From positions 1 to 64,000 of the forward strand of contig VIIQ02000162.1 of NCBI GenBank assembly GCA_007449985.2: a stretch of DNA of 64,000 nt, written 5' to 3'. Shown here in pieces: positions 57,301 to 64,000 of the stretch. The notes under the pieces were generated by a model. The model searched no databases. It was not told the DNA's origin and was given only the letters and a program-made list of their open reading frames with translations. Numbering within the stretch: the stretch's first letter is position 1; every line of letters starts with the position of its first letter. Source of the stretch: Desmodesmus armatus. Taxonomy: Eukaryota; Chlorophyta; Chlorophyceae; Sphaeropleales; Scenedesmaceae. The translations under genes were made by a program, and so were the position numbers.

Positions 57301-57582
57301 GGGGCATCCACTGGCCTCTTGTGCCACTTGACAATGACGTGCTCGGTGTTGGTCTCCTTGGAACAGTCGATAGGCTTGTGGTCTTTACCTGTTGCGTAGA
57401 AGCCAAGCCAGCAGCAGAGGGTGAGCGGGCGCTTCGTTTTGAAAAAACGTCGAGCTGTTGTGCATCAGGGGAGGCTCAAGTGAACGCCAAGTATGCTGTG
57501 AAGCGCCTGGATGTACCTTTTGCCGAGGAAAGACCTATCCAGCAGGCTAGAAGGAGCACCAACGAGCTGTGATTTGTCCCAT
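54310..57582 (-). CDS. Secreted subtilisin-like serine protease (S8)
   Basis: Six exons: 57582-57517, 57388-57149, 56768-56229, 55956-55780, 55446-55030 and 54614-54310, about 581 residues; all introns are phase 1. The signal peptide ([16 protein letters not shown]) lies in exon 1, which needs one added base after GCTCG (near 57562). A propeptide-like region follows ([18 protein letters not shown]). The catalytic triad is complete: Asp in [14 protein letters not shown], His in [12 protein letters not shown], Ser in [14 protein letters not shown]; the oxyanion-hole Asn is in SAGNDNRN. The C-terminal tail is Cys-rich ([17 protein letters not shown]) with no TM segment. It should be secreted and cleave proteins in the extracellular matrix; algal gametolysin or sporangin-type roles are possible but unproven. 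Close to full S8 length. Confidence 0.87.
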
Positions 57583-58809
57583 TTTCCTTCGAAAGTTGTG
57601 GATTGTTTGGTGGTTGACAGACGAGAGCTCTGCACCAGCAAATACCAACCTGGCTGGCAAGCTGTCGATTTATGAAACGCGGGACTGTCGGTTACCCGTG
57701 GTTTTGACCCTCACCGGCTGGTCAACGCAGTGAGCGAGCTGTGATTGCTGCTTCGTCATTTGATATGAGTAGTACTATACCGCCACTCCATCTCCTCCGC
57801 TCAGAGCACACTGCGCCTGGAGCGGTGGGCCCACAAGATGACAACTGTGTTTTCTGGCTGTAGCGCATTGGCAAGAGGCAGAAGTGGTGCATCCATGCAG
57901 TGGGCCATTGCCTGTGTCTTTTACTGTACTCCAGTCCCTTGAACAGCTGCAACAATGGCCACACCAGCCTGGCAGGCCTGGCCACACCCAGTCAGATCAG
58001 CAGGTTGACTTTAATTGGGTGTGCAGCCACAACTCATACAATGACGATACAACTCTTACACACACAGAACAGTCATAACAAATTAGGCCATATGTTGGAC
58101 CGGCAAGTTGTCAGCACACCCCATCGCTGGCTGGCAGTCGCATGTCACGAACTCCAGCCACAGCTGAGAGTGCTGCAGGTGCTGGGCACGGCAGCAAAGT
58201 GTTGGCAGCGAGCACATCATCTGTTGAAAGTCCTGCATACAACCTGAAGCAGCAAGGCCGCGCACAAACACTGTGCGTGACACCCATCAGATACACAGAA
58301 GCCAGTAACTGCGCCACAGCTGACCACCGCTTGACAAGGTGCCTGTGCATTCCAGACATGTATCAAGGTATCAACCATATATTGTAGCCTGTGCTACAGT
58401 CCAGCACTGATATGTTCCCCGCATAAGTTGTCACAAGTGGCAGGGGCGCAAACCACTCCGCGACCCAGAGCACTCACACAGTGCAGTTGCGCAACCAAAC
58501 CCACACCAGCCCAGGTCGACCCAGCTGCTGGCAGAGCCACACCTCAAAGCCCAGCAAGCAGCTCACCATACACATGTGCTCTCAAAACAACTGGGCACAC
58601 AGCCCAGGCACAGCGGACCCGAAGCGCAGCCACCACAACCCCTTCACAATGTACAAGTCACCCCAAAGCTGCAGCAAGCATCAACACATCCATGCCCCGA
58701 CCTAAGTTGCGCCTGCGACCTGCAGCTACTCCAAAACCAAAGACAATCACTGCAAGCCTCCAATGCTGCTGCTGCTGATGACACTGCTGCTGCCACTGCT
58801 GCCGGCTCA
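57583..58809 (-). other. Protease promoter and SWIB 3' flank
   Basis: No coding exons. The sequence 57860-58480 is the source or sister of parts of the duplicated block at 52.2-53.1 kb. No convincing TATA box for the protease gene. Confidence 0.5.
58056..58060 (-). terminator. TGTAA polyadenylation signal of the SWIB gene
   Basis: TTACA on the + strand lies 750 bp after the stop at 58810. It is the first such motif I found downstream. Confidence 0.35.
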
Positions 58810-61351
58810 CTAGCCCAGGATGTGGTTCTTGAAGTACTTCTGCCCGCCAAACAGCTGAATGCGCTTCTCACCCGTCAGCTTCTTCAGGGTCTCATCACAG
58901 ATGGCCCAGCGCTTGTCCTTTGGGTCCTGCACGCACACATGCCCTGTTACAACGGACGTTCTCCAAGCACCAATGCACTGCATCTTAACAAATACAAGCT
59001 CAGCACCAGCATGTAGTTGTGTTAAGTAGCAGCCCTGTGATCACTGCGCTCATCCCTCTACAGCCTGCATTTGCTGCGTACACCAGGCCCTAGCTGTCCT
59101 GCCGTCATCAACCCTGCACACCCAAACTGTTGGACAGCTCCAGCGGCGCCAACCAACCTACCTTGAGGTCGTGTTCGTTGCAGTACGCATACAGCCACTT
59201 GCAGACCTCCCCACGGTTCATCGCCGTCTTGCCGCACGCAGCTGCCAGCTCAGCAGACAGCGGCAGCGGCTTGCCAAAGCCCGTGCCCTTGCGCTTGCTG
59301 ACGCCCTCGTCATCTGAGCCTGCCTTCTTCTGCCGCTTGGCTGGCTTGCGCTTGGGTGCCGGCTCATCATCAGCACCATCCTCGTCATCATCGTCATCAC
59401 TGCCAGCAGCAGCACGGCCGCCACCACCACCACCCTGCACATCAGCTGCACGACAGCATCAGCAACAGCGGCAGGATGCAGGGGGTTGTGAGGAACGTCA
59501 GGAGCAGCAGGGTGTGGCGACACCCGAAACACCCGAAACACTGCGCTACCTAGGTCCAGTATACTGAAACTGGCAAGATGGGTGCTGGTGTGCACTCGAC
59601 AGAGCATGTGTGGACTCGACAAGTTGGCAGGGTGCACCGACCAACTGCCTAACACCACACAAGCAGAGAACCCTGACCAGAGAGTTTCCCTTCGACCCTA
59701 GCCCAGCTCCGGTGAAAAGACTGGTGCTAAGTGCTGTCACGAGACTTACAGGCCTTGAATATGTGGTTGGTGAGCTGCTTGTTCATGTTGAACATGTTGA
59801 CTGGGGGCTTGAAGATGGTGGCCAGCTTCTCATCAACTATGATCTTCCGCCTGTCCTTGGGGTCCTGCATTGCACAGCACAGCACAGCACCGACACGCTT
59901 TTGAGGGATTCCTAGACAGCATGATACTTGGAGCTTGTTCATCACTGCAACGGCTGGCCCCGTTGCCGTGACAAGCTGCAACTGCTGGCCCCATTGCCTC
60001 TGGGGCAGCTGGCAGTGACCAAACCGCTCTCCTGCTGCGCGTGCTTGCGCTGCTGCCCCCTTTCCTTACACGGCTGGCCTCAACCACAACATGTGTATTC
60101 CCAGCTCAACACAGTCAGTGGGAAAAAGTTCCTCAAGTGGTATGCTGTCGAGGGGCTTGCATCGTCGGCAACTACACAAATATTGAACTGTCTGAGTGGT
60201 ACTTTGCATCATAAACTGATTACACGGGTCCACACCTGCAGGTTCTTCTCCTTGACGTAGTCCCAGATCTTCTTCACCACCTGTGTGCGGATCATGGTCT
60301 CCTCACCAACAAACGCCTGCAGCGCCTCTGACAGCACACACGGCCCACCAAACCCGCTGCCGGACCGCTTCTTGCTGGGCCTGCAGCAGTGGCAGATGCA
60401 GCACATGCAGGCAACCCTGGTGTCAAGCTGCTGCAGCCACTGACACTGCCAACAGATGCTGGACGCGCCTTGCGTGCACGCCTACACAGCTGCTGCGACA
60501 GCCAGACAACAAGCTGGCATGCAGCCACAAGGTGCTGACATGGATGAACATAAGCGGCTATGCCGTCCCTTGAGCCTGCCTGGGCGATGGCATTGCACCC
60601 TGCTGTAGTGAGCAGCTGGCAGTATGAGCAGCTGGCATGAGTATGTCTTCAAGCTCGGAGGGCTGCACGCACAGGTGTTGCTGCCTGTCGACCATCCAAG
60701 CCTTACTTTGGCTGCTCCTCCTCCTCATCCTCCTCCTCTTCTTCATCAGCTGCCTCTTCCTCCTCACCATCGTCTGGCTGGTGCTTCTCTAGGTAATCCA
60801 GCACCTGCAGACAGAGGAGATAGCTGAGGAGTAGCCAGCCTTATGCAGCAGCAAACCTTGTGCAGCATCCAGCCTTGTAGGCGCAGTGCAGTGCGCCTCT
60901 GGTTGCAACCTATAGCTGATGTCTGGTTGCGATATGCAGCAGGAGTATGTGCGCAGGAGTATGTGCACAGGAGTATGTGCACATGTAGCACACTCCAGTC
61001 CCTACTGCTGCAGTTACCCCTCACCTCCTGCCGTATCAAAGCTTTTTTGCTGGACAGGTCCACGCCTAGATCCTTCTCCAACTGCTTACGCAGCATCTTC
61101 TCTGTGTTGCAAACACAGCCAGCTTGCTGCAGTCAGCACCTCAGGGTTGCACCGAAACTACCCAGGGGCCCCCAACCATCGTTGCAGTCACCTGTTGTGG
61201 TGGACAGGTCACTGTTGCCAAGCAGCACCAGAAGCTTCTGCTTGACCTCCTCATCAGATGCTTGTGAAGGCTGCACTGCGCTAGGCTGCTCTGCTGCTGC
61301 GGTTGCCTCAGCACCAGGCTGCTCCTGCTGCTGCTCTCCCTCCACCTTCAT
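58810..61351 (-). CDS. DEK_C and double SWIB-domain chromatin protein
   Basis: Seven exons: 61351-61192, 61101-61025, 60804-60707, 60380-60236, 59864-59750, 59445-59162 and 58926-58810, 331 residues, all phases consistent. The start MKVEGEQQQEQPG is the first ATG of the frame. Residues about 34-96 form a DEK_C-type domain (EEVKQKLLVLLGNSDLSTTT, EKMLRKQLEKDLGVDLSSKK). An acidic run of about 20 D/E follows. SWIB domain 1 spans about 125-205 (VVKKIWDYVKEKNLQDPKDR, VDEKLATIFKPPVNMFNMNK). Then a Gly/Asp/Lys linker with a likely nuclear signal (PKRKPAKRQKK), and SWIB domain 2 at about 250-331 (CKWLYAYCNEHDLKDPKDKR, LFGGQKYFKNHILG). Such proteins act in nuclear chromatin remodelling; plant relatives exist. 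Part of exon 6 was duplicated to 52.5-52.8 kb. Confidence 0.9.
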
Positions 61352-63015
61352 GTCTCGCGCTGGCACGCAAACGCTGTGCTTCACCGGGTCAGAGTTCAAC
61401 TTTGATTACAAGCAGCGCTGATTCTCTCCACGATTGTCCTACTTGCGCTGATGTGTTGTCCAAGGGTGGTTTTCGGCCGAATATCAGAGTAGTTGCAACA
61501 GAGAACCGTCAGAACGAGTCCAGAAAACATCCCAGTGAACATTGAGTGGCATAATATGCAGACGACCTCACTTGCCTGACCCCTCACATTCATCACACAT
61601 GGGGCCAGCCTGGCACCCCAAAACTTGATGGCGACTTGGAAATCACGATCATTCCCGTTGCCAGCAATCACTCCCCCTCCAGAATCCACCACACACCCCA
61701 CAGCCAACACAACCTGACACACAAACAAGTGAGCCAGGCGGCCCACCGTGACCGGGTCAACAACATGCAAGCAAACATCAGCATGCAACACAACAACCTT
61801 TACGCAACCTGCTGTCCAACTCGATGCTGCATGGCTGTGCTAGACATGCACAGACACTGCAGCATCACAAAAAGCAGCCTGACACCCACCGAAAGTCCGG
61901 CTGCCAGTGCAGGAAATGCACAGGATATGCAGCAGGCGAGGCCGCGCAGTATCAGTGTGCCTGCAACACACCCGCCCACAAAACCCTGTAAAGGTCAGCA
62001 TGCATGCACCTGCCACCGCCGCGACGCCCTGCTAGAGTGCCACACATGCAGACAAATCGTTTGGACCCCAGGCATCTTGGCCTAGGCTGCATCATGGCCG
62101 CAAGTGTGAGACCGTGACTCATCAGCAGAAAACAAATCCACCAGCCCTGCTGATACACACACCCACATACACACACACCATCCCCTCAAAACACCCCTAG
62201 CTGCCTGCCCGTGTCAAATCATCCCGTGCGGCAGCAGCCGCCACTGCCTCCCAGCGATTGGGTTACTTGACATGACATGCAACCAGCCGCTCCATGCTGC
62301 ACCACACCACACCACCAAGCATGAAACACTGCAGCAGCAGCTTCTGCTGCTGGCAGTACTGATGGTGGTAGACTTGATGATACGACGCCTCCTCAGGCCC
62401 CTGGGCTGCTCGACTGCAGAGGCCTCTGCCATGCCATCAATCAAGGCGGCTGAAGCTACTAGTATGCATCACACTCAACAGCAGCACGCCAGCGGTGTCA
62501 CCAAGCCACATGTGGCAGGTACATGCACGCAAGCCTTGTTGCAACAATAGCACCACACGGCACCCATACCTCTCTCGCAACGCACAACACACCAATATGT
62601 TGCAACTGCGCTGCTTCCCACGAATGCTCCACCATTCCCACACAGCCAGGCTGTCACCCCCGCAGCTGAACCACAAAGCCAGCTCACACCCCCAAAAACA
62701 GGGCAAGAGGCATGAATGCAGTCGGCACACACCTGCACCTGCAGCCTTGGCCGCAGCCCTCAGACGGACGAATGTGTGCCGTAAGGCACCTCACACACTC
62801 TCATGCCCGCCCAGTTAGGGGTGTGTGCGCCAGCACACCGTCACACACTCGTCACAGCAAGCCCCAACCCTCTGCCCAAGCTGAGAAACACCCATTGTGG
62901 CGGATTAGTTTCCAAACCCATGATGAACAACAACTGTACAGTGCCAAGCAGACGCAAAAAGTGCTGCAAAAGGATCCACACAAAGCACCAGGAGCAGCAC
63001 TGACGGTAGCGCTCT
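61352..63015 (-). other. SWIB promoter and 3' flank of the ankyrin gene
   Basis: A/C-rich DNA without coding pattern. Several frames of up to about 149 codons are open by chance on both strands. No TTACA was found shortly after the stop at 63016, and no TATA box before 61351. Confidence 0.5.
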
Positions 63016-64000
63016 TCAGTGCTCCATGGAGTCAAAGCCGTTGCTGTAGACCTTGCCGCTGCTGCGAGCCTCCTGCAGTGCTGCTGCCAGGTCACCTGCC
63101 AAGCCCAGGGGGGTCTCACCCTCCTTGTTGGGCTCCTGCACACAGGCAAAAAAACAGTGAGTCTTACTACACCATTCACACATTCACGAGCTTTGGGACA
63201 CAAGCCTTCGCGTGCACCCTGTCAGCACATACTGACGTCGACACACATGTTTGACAGGGGTGCAAGGCCTGCTTTGCCGTAACAATGGGCTCTGGTGGTC
63301 CATGTTGCTTCAATGTCCATGTGGCTTCGATGTCAACAAACGCACAACTTACATAAGTGCCAGCCTGGCAGCCTACTGTGCTACAAGAGCCTCCCAAGGC
63401 CAGCGCTGCTTGTGACACCAACCTCATCCTGTGCAGGCCCTCAAGCTGTTCACCCACCTCGAGGTTGGCACCCTTGCTTGCCAGCAGGATGGCAATGTTG
63501 GACTCCCTGCAAGCCACCGCCACCATCAGTGCAGTGGAGCCCGTCTTGTCATGGCTGTCAACCCTGGCCCTGCCCTCCTCCAGCAGCACCACTGCAGCAT
63601 CAAACTTGCCAGCACTTGCGGCTCTGTGCAGGGGGGTGCTGCCCGTCTTGTCCTTGGCATTCACCTTGGCACCAGCATGCAGCAGCTGGCGCAGGATGTT
63701 GACAAAACCCTTGCTGGCCTGCAGGAAAGGTGACGCACAAGACGCAGAGGGGTGATGATGGCTGTTCACTGCTCCCATGCACTTGCCTGCTGAGATTGCT
63801 GTACATTTGGCACCCAGCCGCCCTGTGCTTCATGCCCATGCTGCTGACGCAGGCTTATTGCTTGGGGCCTGCTCACTGTGCTTTACAGGAAACGGTTGCA
63901 GGACCAAGCAGCAGCAGGCTTACCGCATAGTGCAGTGGTGTCTGCCCGCCGCTGTTGACAGAGTCCACCTCCACACCCAGTTCTAACAAGGTCGCCACAA
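63016..64000 (-). CDS. Gankyrin-like (PSMD10/Nas6) ankyrin protein, 3' part
   Basis: Three exons are visible: at least 64000-63924 (continues off the window), 63718-63458 and 63135-63016; all phase 0. The order of ankyrin repeats and their loops matches gankyrin: ELGVEVDSVNSGGQTPLHYA, KVNAKDKTGSTPLHRAAS, RVDSHDKTGSTALMVAVA and NLEEPNKEGETPLGLAG. The short tail ends SNGFDSMEH. Gankyrin/Nas6 is an assembly chaperone of the 26S proteasome regulatory particle that binds the Rpt3 C-domain. About 150 of an expected 230 or so residues are seen; the 5' exons lie beyond 64000. Ankyrin repeats are common, so the specific assignment rests on repeat order. Confidence 0.75.

Noticed and set aside
1..64000. 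CRISPR arrays, tRNA or rRNA genes
   Set aside because: No spaced direct repeats of CRISPR form and no convincing cloverleaf or rRNA motif seen.

Overview
The window looks like nuclear DNA of a green alga of the Chlamydomonadales type. The grounds are GC-rich coding exons, dense GT-AG introns, CAG/CTG and poly-Gln/Ala low complexity, TGTAA motifs downstream of several stops, and a DGAT2 closest to the Chlamydomonas DGTT type. A Haematococcus-like genus is possible, but I cannot fix the species. I see no bacterial operon, CRISPR array, tRNA or rRNA. Apart from one short odd block at about 33.3-33.5 kb, everything reads as one eukaryotic contig.

Layout. From 0 to 24 kb the genes are on the + strand: the 3' part of a secreted LRR protein (299-2394); a RING-CH protein with a PB1-like domain (5180-8626); about 5 kb of gene-poor G/T-rich DNA with a minisatellite; a large inverted duplication (13.7-16.0 kb, 713-bp core arms); and an 862-residue secreted Cys-rich/PAN-like protein (16008-20984). 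From 24 to 33 kb the genes are on the - strand: a complete nine-exon type-2 diacylglycerol acyltransferase (25144-30027), a U2 snRNA gene (31427-31613) and the 3' end of an unknown gene. A + strand Arg/Asp/Glu-rich protein lies at 33806-36576. From 37 to 64 kb all genes are on the - strand: a Gln-rich AP2 factor, a small secreted dirigent-like protein, a beta-helix/multi-TM membrane protein, a subtilisin-like protease, a DEK_C-SWIB-SWIB chromatin protein, and a gankyrin (PSMD10/Nas6)-like ankyrin protein cut by the window end.

The genes do not form a pathway; this is ordinary eukaryotic gene order. Two themes recur. First, introns of unrelated genes (LRR, RING-CH, DGAT2) hold tandem copies of the neighbouring exon edge with its splice site, up to six copies in DGAT2. 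Second, at least seven otherwise sound genes or exons need exactly one extra base to stay in frame. This points to uncorrected single-base deletions in the assembly rather than to pseudogenes.

Intergenic DNA is G/T-rich downstream of + genes and A/C-rich downstream of - genes, so strand composition predicts how far each transcription unit reaches. All gene models were spliced by eye, without transcript data or database searches.
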